Below, piece after piece: positions 19,745-28,069 of a DNA stretch of 64,000 nt. The stretch comes from CAVQMC01 sp963713505 (GTDB taxonomy: Bacteria; Bacteroidota; Ignavibacteria; Ignavibacteriales; Ignavibacteriaceae): contig CAVQMC010000013.1 of assembly GCA_963713505.1 (NCBI GenBank), positions 51,326 through 115,325 on the forward strand, given 5' to 3'. The position numbers and the translations under genes are program-made. The stretch's first letter is position 1, and every line of letters starts with the position of its first letter. The notes beneath the pieces are model-generated. The model was not told the origin of the DNA. It did not search any database and was given only the letters and a program-made list of their open reading frames with translations.

Positions 19745-20293
19745 ATGAACGTATTATTAGATATTATCGGTTCCTTTGTTATCAGTGCAATGATAATGTT
19801 CTTAATGTTTAATCTTAACATTGCACAGAGTAATGCAAAGTATTCATCAGACCAGGAATTGCAGCTTCAGCAAAATTCCAAAACCTTAGCAGATATTTTA
19901 GAATATGACATGAGAAAAATCGGTTACGGATACAATAGTAATCCATTTATAATAACCGACTCAAACAAAATAGAATTTTATGCAGATATAGACACAAACG
20001 GAACACCGGATAAAATCGGTTATATATTAAGTGATACAACTGCTGTTAGACAAACAAGTAATCCGAACGATAGAGTTTTATACAGAGTTGTTAATAATGA
20101 TACTTCAAAGGGTCCTTCTCTTGGAATTACAAATTTGAAATTTTCATATATGAATAGTAGAGGTTTGATCACTTCAGTAAAAGACAGTATTAAATACATA
20201 AAAACCGAAATTTGGCTTGCTACACCAGAAAAGGTAGACGGGTACTATCCATTTACTTATTGGGAATTTACCATCAATCCAAGGAATATGTGA
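19745..20293 (+). CDS. Pilin-like protein 2 (PilW-like candidate)
   Basis: 182 aa. The N-terminal helix (about 5-27, 'LDIIGSFVISAMIMFLMFNLNIA') runs into an amphipathic helix ('YSSDQELQLQQNSKTLADILEYDMRKIGYGY'). A beta-rich domain follows with 'IEFYADIDTNGTPDKIGYIL', a segment that resembles PilW/GspJ-type minor pilins ('R.IGYG' then a beta sheet). It lacks a recognisable cleavage motif. The gene starts 2 bp after gene 1 and ends 1 bp before gene 3, so all three are probably made together. Confidence 0.6.
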   Translation: MNVLLDIIGSFVISAMIMFLMFNLNIAQSNAKYSSDQELQLQQNSKTLADILEYDMRKIGYGYNSNPFIITDSNKIEFYADIDTNGTPDKIGYILSDTTAVRQTSNPNDRVLYRVVNNDTSKGPSLGITNLKFSYMNSRGLITSVKDSIKYIKTEIWLATPEKVDGYYPFTYWEFTINPRNM

Positions 20294-20294
20294 A

Positions 20295-21305
20295 ATGGGA
20301 AAACAAATTTTAATTATTGCACTCGGCATGGCAATTATAATTTCATTTTTAGTTATAAAATTAAATGCAAATACCAGCCAGTCGGAAGACGCTACAGTAA
20401 ATTTTTATGAAAAACAGCAGTCAAGGGTCATTGCTAATTCAGGGGTAGAAGTTTACTTAGAAAAATTAAGGAGAAATAAATCCTTAAAAGGTACATTTCT
20501 AAATAACAAATTAATGGATGGAAGTTACGACATTTACATTTACGGACCGGATTCACTTATGAAAATTAAATCAGTCGGCAGGTATGGAGATGCGGTTCAC
20601 ACAACTTTGGTTACTGCAATGAGGGATCCGGTTTCAATGCCTTCGGTAAATTCAGCGCTGTATATTTCGTCAAACAGTATGAGCATGAATTTAAATGGAA
20701 ACCTAGATATCAATGGAAATGATACTAATATTGATGGATCAGCAGGTCCAATGCCGGCGCTTCCGGGAATTGGAGTAGACGATACAGGAGATAGTGCATT
20801 TGTTGTAAATAATATAAAACCAAAAATTTCAAATGATATTAAAGGTGAAGGCGGGCCTCCCAGCGTGAGACATGTTGATGATCTAACTGATTGGGAAGCA
20901 CTAACTGATAATATAATTTTTGCTGCCGATACAACTATACCAACCGGGACATATTCAAGCGGTACAGTTCTGGGAACACTTGCAAAACCAAAAATATCCT
21001 ATATCGACGGCGATGTACATTTTTCAGGAACTGCAACTGGTTCAGGAATTATGGTAGTAAATGGAAACTTAACAATGAGCGGAAATTTTACATTTTACGG
21101 AATTATCATTGCATATGATAAATCTACAATTGAAACAGATGTTGTTGGAAATGGCGGAGTTTATGGCGGTACAATCTTAGTCGGCCAAAAAGTAGATATA
21201 CACGCAACTGGAAATGCTTCATTTTATTACAGCAGTGAAGCTATTAAGAACGCTAAACTAAACTTAAAGTCATCCCGATTTGCAATTGTGAGTTGGTGGG
21301 AATAA
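20295..21305 (+). CDS. Pilin-like protein 3 (PilX-like, with a polymer-like beta C-terminus)
   Basis: 336 aa. A helix at about 4-22 ('QILIIALGMAIIISFLVIKL') is followed by 'YEKQQSRVIANSGVEVYLEKL', the stretch that resembles PilX/GspK-type proteins ('A.SG.E'). The rest is rich in G, N, S and T, with repeated beta turns ('GNLTMSGNFTFYGIIIAYD', 'GNGGVYGGTILVGQKVDIHATGNAS'). This suggests a stacked beta or bactofilin-like C-terminal domain. It is the last gene of the operon and is followed by a 14-bp perfect terminator. No peptidase site is visible. The function is unknown. Confidence 0.6.
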   Translation: MGKQILIIALGMAIIISFLVIKLNANTSQSEDATVNFYEKQQSRVIANSGVEVYLEKLRRNKSLKGTFLNNKLMDGSYDIYIYGPDSLMKIKSVGRYGDAVHTTLVTAMRDPVSMPSVNSALYISSNSMSMNLNGNLDINGNDTNIDGSAGPMPALPGIGVDDTGDSAFVVNNIKPKISNDIKGEGGPPSVRHVDDLTDWEALTDNIIFAADTTIPTGTYSSGTVLGTLAKPKISYIDGDVHFSGTATGSGIMVVNGNLTMSGNFTFYGIIIAYDKSTIETDVVGNGGVYGGTILVGQKVDIHATGNASFYYSSEAIKNAKLNLKSSRFAIVSWWE

Positions 21306-21352
21306 ATTCAATTAACAAAAGTATTTAGTTAATTTTTATAGTGCTATCATTT

Positions 21353-21402
21353 AAAAAGTGGAAATTAAAAAGTAAGTTTTACTTCAAAATTTCCACTTTT
21401 TT
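21353..21402 (+). terminator. Strong terminator of the pilin-like operon
   Basis: A perfect 14-bp stem: AAAAAGTGGAAATT (21353-21366) pairs with AATTTCCACTTTTT (21388-21401), and the T-run continues. It begins 47 bp after the last gene of the operon. Confidence 0.85.
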
Positions 21403-21566
21403 GTTAAGATTTTTTATTTCTCCATTCATTTTAATAAAAAACAATAATTATTATATAATTTTTAAGGCATAAAAGTTGCTAAATTTTTACATGATAAAAA
21501 TTTGTAAAGTTCAATCAATTTAAATAAATTGAAATTCTAATTTATTCCTACAATCTTATGTAATAT

Positions 21567-21780
21567 ATGGAAAAGAAAAAATTTTTAGGTATGGATTATA
21601 TTGATAAAAATGGCAATAAATGGTCCATTGAAAAAGGAGATTGGGTTGGTTATCAATCTTCAAGAGATAGACAAAAAAGATCTTAATCAAGTAAAAAAAT
21701 TCTTTACCAGCGGAAAAATCACTACAATTTTATTTATATCTTTAGTTTTATTATTAACTATAATCTTTTATCAATTTTAA
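21567..21780 (+). CDS. Possible small single-helix membrane protein (one frameshift)
   Basis: The ATG at 21567 opens a short frame (MEKKKFLGMDYIDKNG...) that stops after 39 codons. Removing one A from the A6 run at about 21672-21677 extends it to 70 residues with a C-terminal membrane helix ('ITTILFISLVLLLTIIFYQF'). The corrected protein has a soluble, charged N-terminal half and a clear helix, ending tail to tail with the GroES-like gene (4-bp overlap). I do not recognise the family. No ribosome site is evident. If the A6 run is correct, only a 39-aa peptide could be made. Confidence 0.4.
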
Positions 21781-22151
21781 ATTTGAAAGTCATCATTCCT
21801 TATTAAAAGCAACACTGATGATTGGGGAACAATAAGAAACTTTTCTTTTTCAAATTCAATTTCAAAAGCTTCTTTTCTTAAAAATATGGCAAGATCACCT
21901 TCTTTTGCCTGTAAGGGAATATATTTAACTGGCTCTTTTCTTTCTTTCCAGGGTTCATCTTCTATGTTTACTGCCGTTGGATAACCCGGGCCGACTTTAA
22001 TAACATATCCGCTTTGAATTTTTTCCTTTTCACTTATTCCAGGCGGTAAAAACAATCCGCTGGAAGTTTTATTGGATTCCTCCTCAGGTCTTATTAAAAT
22101 TCTATCGCCTACTACAATAAATTTATCGATATTTCTCAAGTCAATAGCCAT
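21777..22151 (-). CDS. GroES-like co-chaperonin family protein
   Basis: 124 aa matching the Cpn10 fold: 'VVGDRILIRPEEESNKTSSGLFLPP' is the typical N-terminal strand and mobile-loop region. Later parts are 'GYVIKVGPG' and 'EGDLAIFLRKEAFEIEFEKEKFLIVPQSSVLLLI'. It is longer than a normal GroES (about 95 aa) because of an insertion around 'EDEPWKERKEPVKYIPLQ', and no groEL is adjacent. It is therefore probably a paralog rather than the main co-chaperonin. It is on the same strand as, and upstream of nothing but, the intergenic space before the small ORF; whether it belongs to the polyketide cluster 65 bp away is unclear. Confidence 0.75.
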   Translation of the reverse strand: MAIDLRNIDKFIVVGDRILIRPEEESNKTSSGLFLPPGISEKEKIQSGYVIKVGPGYPTAVNIEDEPWKERKEPVKYIPLQAKEGDLAIFLRKEAFEIEFEKEKFLIVPQSSVLLLIRNDDFQI

Positions 22152-22216
22152 AATTAATGATGTTGAATATTTTCCAAAATCCGAATGTATAAAATTAATT
22201 AAAATAAATTTAAAAA

Positions 22217-23368
22217 TTAATTTCTAGTCATATCAACTAATTTAGGAATAAGGGATGGGAAAATTTTAATAACATTTAGACTTAATTTCCTTAAATAATT
22301 CGAGTAAAATACTGTTTGTATTAAATGAGCAGTTCTTAACCGAGATTCAAATAAGTCATTCCATTTTTCAAAATAATTTTCTTCAATTAATCTATTACTT
22401 TTATTATTTCTTTTTAAATTGATAAATATTTCAGATAATAATCTGCCGGATTCCATCGCAATTCCAATTCCATCTCCGGATAGCGGAGCTATCATTCCGG
22501 CCGCATCTCCAATCATAAAAACACCATCTTTAATTAGTTCTTTTTTTCCAAAATAAATGTTACCCGCACCATAATATTTTAGATCTGGTATTTTGCTTTG
22601 ATCTGAGAATTTAAATAACTCAGATAATTTATATTGACCGTCTATTAATTTATTTAAATATGTCTCCGAATTTGTATTAAAATCATTTTTTCTCTCTAAA
22701 AAACAAACTGTGACTTTATTATCATTAATTGCATTTATTCCGCAGTAAACATTTTTATTTAAATGAATTGAAATTTCATTTAACTTAAGATCTACAAAAT
22801 TTTTGATGTCTAAATGAAACTTTATTCCTGTCAATCCGGATTTATAATTAATAAAATTTCTTCTTAACAGCTTATCAATATTACTCTTCTTCCCGGAGGC
22901 TGCTATTAAATATTTAACTTTAACCTTTCTCAATTCATTCCGGAAATTGAATATCACTTCATAGTTATAATTATTTTTTTTTATCTGTTTTACTTCAGCA
23001 GGCTGATAAACAAAAGCTCCATTTACATTTGCAGAATCTAATAGTAATTTATCAAAGTCAGATCTTCTTAAAGAATATGCTGGAAATTTCAATTCTGATA
23101 CAAATTCTTGATCATGATTTATTAATCTGAAACAATTTATTTGATTTGGTTTAAGCGAAATAAATTTTTTATAAATATCCATTTGTTTTAAATTAAATAT
23201 TACTTCTTTGGATAGAAATTCCCCGCATAAAACCTCTCTGGGAAATAAACTGCGTTCGAACAGACATACTTCAAATCCGTTATCAGCAAGATAATTGGCA
23301 GCAGTTGAACCAGCCGGTCCTCCTCCTATTATTCCAATTTCATAATCATATTGACTTAAGGTTTTCAA
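22217..23368 (-). CDS. FAD-dependent oxidoreductase of a type III PKS cluster
   Basis: 383-aa flavoprotein of the geranylgeranyl-reductase/aromatic-hydroxylase superfamily. It has the Rossmann motif 'GIIGGGPAGSTAANYLADNG', the 'CLFERS' acidic end, and the second FAD motif 'MIGDAAGMIAPLSGDGIGIA'. In srsABC-type clusters the third gene hydroxylates the alkylresorcinol ring. It starts with TTG three bases after the methyltransferase stop. Alternatively one inserted T hides an ATG (ACATTGAAA for ACATGAAA). It is the last gene of the three-gene unit. The substrate is inferred from context only. Confidence 0.8.
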   Translation of the reverse strand: MKTLSQYDYEIGIIGGGPAGSTAANYLADNGFEVCLFERSLFPREVLCGEFLSKEVIFNLKQMDIYKKFISLKPNQINCFRLINHDQEFVSELKFPAYSLRRSDFDKLLLDSANVNGAFVYQPAEVKQIKKNNYNYEVIFNFRNELRKVKVKYLIAASGKKSNIDKLLRRNFINYKSGLTGIKFHLDIKNFVDLKLNEISIHLNKNVYCGINAINDNKVTVCFLERKNDFNTNSETYLNKLIDGQYKLSELFKFSDQSKIPDLKYYGAGNIYFGKKELIKDGVFMIGDAAGMIAPLSGDGIGIAMESGRLLSEIFINLKRNNKSNRLIEENYFEKWNDLFESRLRTAHLIQTVFYSNYLRKLSLNVIKIFPSLIPKLVDMTRN

Positions 23369-23371
23369 TGT

Positions 23372-24054
23372 TTATTTATCCAGTTTTATAATTACAAGCC
23401 ATCTAAAGGCCCATTTTCTTTTTATTTTGTAGTTACTAATACCTATTGAATTTAGTATATATTTTAATTCCTTTTTATTAAAAGATCTTTTTACAGAAAG
23501 AGGAGCATCATTTTTTATCATATTGCTTTTTGAAAATAATTTGGTAAGCAGACTAATTCCTATAAATGCAAATAAAGATCTTCTTAAATCATTAATAATT
23601 ATACCTTTTTTTACCAAAGGGAAAAGATTCTTTAATAAAACAATTATTTCATCTTCTTTAAAATGATGAAGAAATAGTGAGGCATGAATAAAGTCAAACT
23701 TTGTTTTTTTTAATGGTAAATCAAATACATCTGCGCAAATAATGTTTAATTCATTTTTATTTTTTTTTGAATAGCTGCATATTCTGATATTTCTATCAAT
23801 GCAAAAAATATTGATTCGATCTTTAAATTTTTTTAAACTTAATAAATCATCTACTCCCCCGCTGCCGATATCTAAAATTGATAATTCGTTTTTCACAGTA
23901 CCATTAAGCAAGTGTTTCAAACCGTTTTTTGTAACGGAATTACCTCCGAGGTATTTATTAATTATTTTTAGTTCCTTTAATGTATTATCAATTCTTTCAT
24001 CTCGAATTGAAAAATCGTCCATAATTTCAGGCTGATATATTCTTTTAAAAACAT
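23372..24054 (-). CDS. SAM-dependent methyltransferase of the type III PKS cluster (probable frameshift near start)
   Basis: Class I methyltransferase with SAM motif I 'ILDIGSGGVDDLL' and the later 'FDFIHASLFLHHF'. Relatives begin with 'M...R..QPEIMDD'. The ATG at 24054 overlaps the PKS stop as TGATG, but then the frame fails. Adding one T to the T5 run (about 24047) gives MFFKRIYQPEIMDDFSIRDERID and 227 aa. As read, the first in-frame ATG is at 24022, which would cut the conserved start. It probably O- or C-methylates the phenolic-lipid product of the neighbouring PKS, as SrsB does. Confidence 0.8.
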
Positions 24055-25148
24055 CAATTACCTGTAAATAATGCAACTTCCATCGATAACCCGGGACCGA
24101 ATGCAACGGCACAGCAATAATCATCCTTTTGAATTTTATTAGAATTCAGTAATTCCTTTAACACAAAGAGTATGGAAGCAGATGACATATTACCATAATT
24201 TCTTAAAACTTTTCGGGAAGGTTCCATTTGTTCGTCTTTAATATTCAAACCTTTTTGTAGAGAATCTAAAATTGCTCTTCCGCCGGGATGTAATGCCCAA
24301 TGATTAATTGAGTCAATAGGAATATTTTCGTTTATTAATAAACTTTTAATTTGAGGAGCAGCCTGTTCTAAAATAATTTTAGGCAGTTCTGAAGATAAGA
24401 TCATTTCAAAACCATTATTTCCAATTTTCCATCCCATGTAATCTGAACTGTTTTCAAACATAACAGAAAATGTTTTTAGTATTTTTAATTTTGGTTTTAA
24501 ACCATTATTAGTGGATTTTGAAAACAGAGCTGCTGCACATCCGTCAGCAAAAATCATATTTGCTAAAATGTTATCTCTGGTTGCCTCTGTCTGCAAGTGC
24601 AGGCTGCAAAGTTCAACAGCTAACATCAACGTATATTTATCTTCATCTAAACCGGAGTTTATGTTTTCCAAGACATTATTTATTCCAATTATTGCTGCAG
24701 AACATCCCATAAATCCTATATTTGTTCTTTTAATATTTAAAGAAAGATTAAATTCATTCATTAAGTGATAATCTAATCCGGGAGCAAAAAATCCGGTGCA
24801 CGAAATAGTTATTAGTCTATTAATTCTATGCGGATCTATTTGATTAGCAAAAATTATTTTTTCGAGAGCGTCTTTTGCTAATAATTTAGACCATCTTTCG
24901 TATTCATTCATTCTGTCTTTTGTGCCGGGAATAATATATTGACCTTCTTTAGTAAAAAATTTTTTTGTTTCATTTTCTTCAGCATCAGGTAAAACAATTG
25001 AACGAGTTTCAATTCCGGAATGCACAGAAGCCATATCAATTAATCTTCCGATAGCAGGGCCGCCGGACATTCTTTTCTTCAGTTCTTCTGCAGCTTTTTT
25101 TTGAGTTACTTTAAATGGCGGTGATGCCGTTTGAATATCTATTAACAT
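24054..25148 (-). CDS. Type III polyketide synthase (chalcone/stilbene synthase superfamily)
   Basis: 364 aa, making polyketides by repeated malonyl-CoA condensation on an acyl starter. Catalytic triad: Cys in 'GFMGCSAAI', His in 'HPGGRAILDSL' and Asn in 'RNYGNMSSASILFVL'. The C-terminus 'GPGLSMEVALFTGN' is normal. With the overlapping methyltransferase and FAD gene it has the order of SrsA-SrsB-SrsC, which makes methylated, hydroxylated alkylresorcinols in Streptomyces. Bacterial relatives act as alkylresorcinol or alkylpyrone synthases. Start ATG 25148 has GGAAA upstream. The product (phenolic membrane lipid) is inferred. Confidence 0.88.
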   Translation of the reverse strand: MLIDIQTASPPFKVTQKKAAEELKKRMSGGPAIGRLIDMASVHSGIETRSIVLPDAEENETKKFFTKEGQYIIPGTKDRMNEYERWSKLLAKDALEKIIFANQIDPHRINRLITISCTGFFAPGLDYHLMNEFNLSLNIKRTNIGFMGCSAAIIGINNVLENINSGLDEDKYTLMLAVELCSLHLQTEATRDNILANMIFADGCAAALFSKSTNNGLKPKLKILKTFSVMFENSSDYMGWKIGNNGFEMILSSELPKIILEQAAPQIKSLLINENIPIDSINHWALHPGGRAILDSLQKGLNIKDEQMEPSRKVLRNYGNMSSASILFVLKELLNSNKIQKDDYCCAVAFGPGLSMEVALFTGN

Positions 25149-25309
25149 AATATTTCCTTTTAATTCTATAAATTAAAAGATACAACTTTTATCAATCTTA
25201 AAAAGTGTTGTAAGACTATATTAAAATGACAGGTTTCATTCAACTTATTTTATTTCATAAATTTGTAATTACTAAACTCAAAAATTGTTGCTAATTTATA
25301 ATTCTTAAT

Positions 25310-26554
25310 ATGAAAAAAGTCCTTTGGATTACATATTTTTGGCCGCCTTCGGGAAAGGCTACTCTACATTGGCCCTTAAAAATTATAAAACATTTACCTC
25401 AATTTAATTGGGAACCAACTATCCTTACTGTCAAAGATGAAAAGTTCACACAAAAAGACTTAAGCCTGTTAAAGGAAGTTGATCCGAATTTAAAAGTAGT
25501 AAAATCGAAAGCATTTGAGCCTTTTGATTTGTATAGAAAATTCACCGGGAAATCTAAAGATGAAAATCTTATTGCATCGGAAACAATTTCTAAATCGAAT
25601 AAAAATTTAACACATAAAATATCCATTTGGATAAGAATGAATTTGTTTGTCCCGGATGCAAGAGTAGGCTGGTATTTAAGCGGAGTAAATAAAGGTTTAG
25701 AAATTTTAGAAAATGAAAAATTTGATGCGATTGTAACAATCGGCCCGCCGCACAGTACACATTTAATTGGATTCAGGTTAAGTAAGAAAACCAAACTTCC
25801 GCACATTCCAATTTTAATAGATCCTTGGGTGGATATAATTTATTACAAAGAATTTAAAAGAAGTAAACCAACTTTAGCTTTAGATAATTATTTCGAAAGG
25901 AAAGTTTTATCGAATGCAAGCCAGGTAGTATTTGTAACTGAAACAACAAAAAAGGACTTTACAAAAAAATATGAATTCTTAAAAGAAAAATCACACGTTT
26001 TATATTGGGGATATAATGAAGATTCGTTTAAAGGTATTTCTAAACAAAAAAGCGAAAATGAAGTGTTAGTTCACGCCGGAAATATCTTCGATTATCAAAA
26101 CCCAAAAGAATTTTGGAAAACTTTAAAAATTGAATTAAACCAAGGAAGAAAATTAAAAATTAAATTCATTGGAACAGTAGGACCTAAAATAAAAGAATCA
26201 GTTGCACAAAACGGACTTGCAAATATAACGGAATATTTAGGCTTTCTTCCATTCAAAGAAATGATTCAAGAAATTGTAAATGCTTCATATTTATTAGTAT
26301 GTGCAAGTGAACCGCGACATGTTCCCGGTAAATTATTTGAGTATTTAAGAACCGGGAATCCAATTATAGCATTTGGTGATGAAAACAGGGAAGTAAAAAG
26401 AATTTTAGAAGAAACAAGTGCAGGAATGATTTTTCATTATAATGAAAGTGCGAAAGAGTTTTTCAATAAATCACAAAACTACAAAACAAATATTGAACTA
26501 GTAAAAAATTTTGATCGGGAAAAAATTGCTAAAGATTTTAGCATAATACTTTAG
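25310..26554 (+). CDS. Glycosyltransferase, GT4-like
   Basis: 414 aa with the N-terminal GT-B start 'VLWITYFWPPSGKATLHWPLKIIKHLP' and 'FDAIVTIGPPHSTHLIG', plus a C-terminal GT4 domain ('LVCASEPRHVPGKLFEYLRTGNPIIAFG'). The segment 'HVPGKLFEYLRTGNPI' is the usual donor-binding region. It probably transfers a sugar in surface-glycan synthesis. It is alone on the plus strand between the PKS cluster and the propeller lipoproteins. TAAATTTG at 25258-25265 may be a -7 promoter box. Confidence 0.85.
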   Translation: MKKVLWITYFWPPSGKATLHWPLKIIKHLPQFNWEPTILTVKDEKFTQKDLSLLKEVDPNLKVVKSKAFEPFDLYRKFTGKSKDENLIASETISKSNKNLTHKISIWIRMNLFVPDARVGWYLSGVNKGLEILENEKFDAIVTIGPPHSTHLIGFRLSKKTKLPHIPILIDPWVDIIYYKEFKRSKPTLALDNYFERKVLSNASQVVFVTETTKKDFTKKYEFLKEKSHVLYWGYNEDSFKGISKQKSENEVLVHAGNIFDYQNPKEFWKTLKIELNQGRKLKIKFIGTVGPKIKESVAQNGLANITEYLGFLPFKEMIQEIVNASYLLVCASEPRHVPGKLFEYLRTGNPIIAFGDENREVKRILEETSAGMIFHYNESAKEFFNKSQNYKTNIELVKNFDREKIAKDFSIIL

Positions 26555-26569
26555 AAACATTATAAAAAA

Positions 26570-26591
26570 GCCTCAATAAAAATATTGAGGC
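26570..26591 (-). terminator. Bidirectional-looking hairpin between the GT4-like gene and propeller gene 1
   Basis: GCCTCAAT (26570-26577) pairs with ATTGAGGC (26584-26591). On the minus strand it is followed by TTTTTT, fitting the end of propeller gene 1 (stop at 26625). Confidence 0.75.
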
Positions 26592-26624
26592 TGAAATGAG
26601 TTAATTTATTTTTATCAAAAATTG

Positions 26625-27956
26625 TTAGTTATTTTTTCTGGTCAAACAAATAAACATATCTTCTGTAGCTGGATCTTTGCCAGTATAATAAACTCTGCTA
26701 TTCATTATTTACTTTCATAAAATATGGATAACACTATTTTTGTCCAATTATTATTGCAATCTTCGGTTCTAAAGAAAGGATTATCTGTATCTTTAGTCCA
26801 ATGTATATCCGTCGGAAGAAGTATGCAAAACCAAATGCAGAATTAACTTGTTTTATAGCCTTCATAAACCATTTTGAAATTCATTGTTTTCATAATATAA
26901 CTGAAGGAAAAGCTACTCCTGTTCCCTCCCAGCTTTCTGTATTAGTCATTATAGGATTACCAGAATACTTTTGCCAATTTATTCCATCTGTCGAAGTTGC
27001 AACACCAATATTATAAATGTATCCACCATACAATTCGGACTTCCAGTATAAAACATATAATAAGTTCCGTCCTTATTGATAATGGATTGCGCTCCTAAAT
27101 GTATATCCCAATCCCCAGCCTGATAAGAATTGGATTACCTGATATTTTGTCCAATTTATTCCATCTGTTGAAGTCGCTAAACCAATATACCAATTGGCCA
27201 TATTGATATTGACCATCCGTTCATAATACATTTTATAAATGCCATCTTCTTTTATAATAACCGGGCCTATACGTGCCACGAATCCCAGTCTCCATACAGG
27301 GCCTGGATATAATACTGGGTCATTTGAGCTATATCTAGTCCAATTCAGTCCATCTGTTGAATATGCATAATACCATAACCTACTCCACTTTCCGATAAAC
27401 CAATATACCACATTTTATAAAATTATCATCTTCTTAATACAAAACCTTGCCAACTCCATGAGTAATCATTATATGTTCCATATTTACGATAATATTGGAT
27501 TTTTTCATAATCAGTCCAATCAGTATTAGGTGGTACTCCCCAATTTACCGTTATATGGATATTGCCAGTTCCATTTCCCGTTGGAACCAATGTTAAATTG
27601 AATTGGGTTGTTATTCCAGCTAATATTTGAACGTCTGATTCTCCTGTATAGACTACTACATCATTCTCATCTGCTGCATCAACTTTTAAATGCCAGCCTC
27701 CGGCAGCTATATCATTAAATGTTATATCTGCTGTGGTATCTGATAAAAGGTTTAATGTACCGCTTAAAGAATCATAATCTGCTCTTGTTAAATAAGCTGT
27801 TACACTTACTACATTTGCCGGTTTATGCGCTCTATCAATATTTAGAGATATCCCGCCTTGCTGATTACCGTTGTTTGGAGATACCGGCAGATTTGATGTA
27901 CAACTACTTAATAAAATTATAGAAATTACTGTAAAAAAAAGGACGGTCCGTTTCAT
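26625..27956 (-). pseudogene. Propeller lipoprotein paralog 1, heavily frameshifted
   Basis: ATG at 27956 gives a lipoprotein signal (MKRTVLFFTVISIILLSSC). It continues with the same N-terminal domain as the two paralogs and then repeated 'STDGINW' blade motifs, but the reading frame is broken at least six times between about 27480 and 26690. The total length (1332 bp) matches the intact paralog (1314 bp), so nothing large is missing. Its first 400 bp are more than 90% identical by eye to paralog 2. The many breaks could mean a real decaying gene. They could also be poor consensus polishing in a near-duplicated region. Confidence 0.7.
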
Positions 27957-28069
27957 ATTAACCCCCGTTAATAATGTATTAAATTTCATCTCAATTAAGC
28001 TAATTATTAAATAAGATAAAGATTTTAATGTATTAAAAATCTTAATTAGTTTTAAGTCATCCATTCTAT

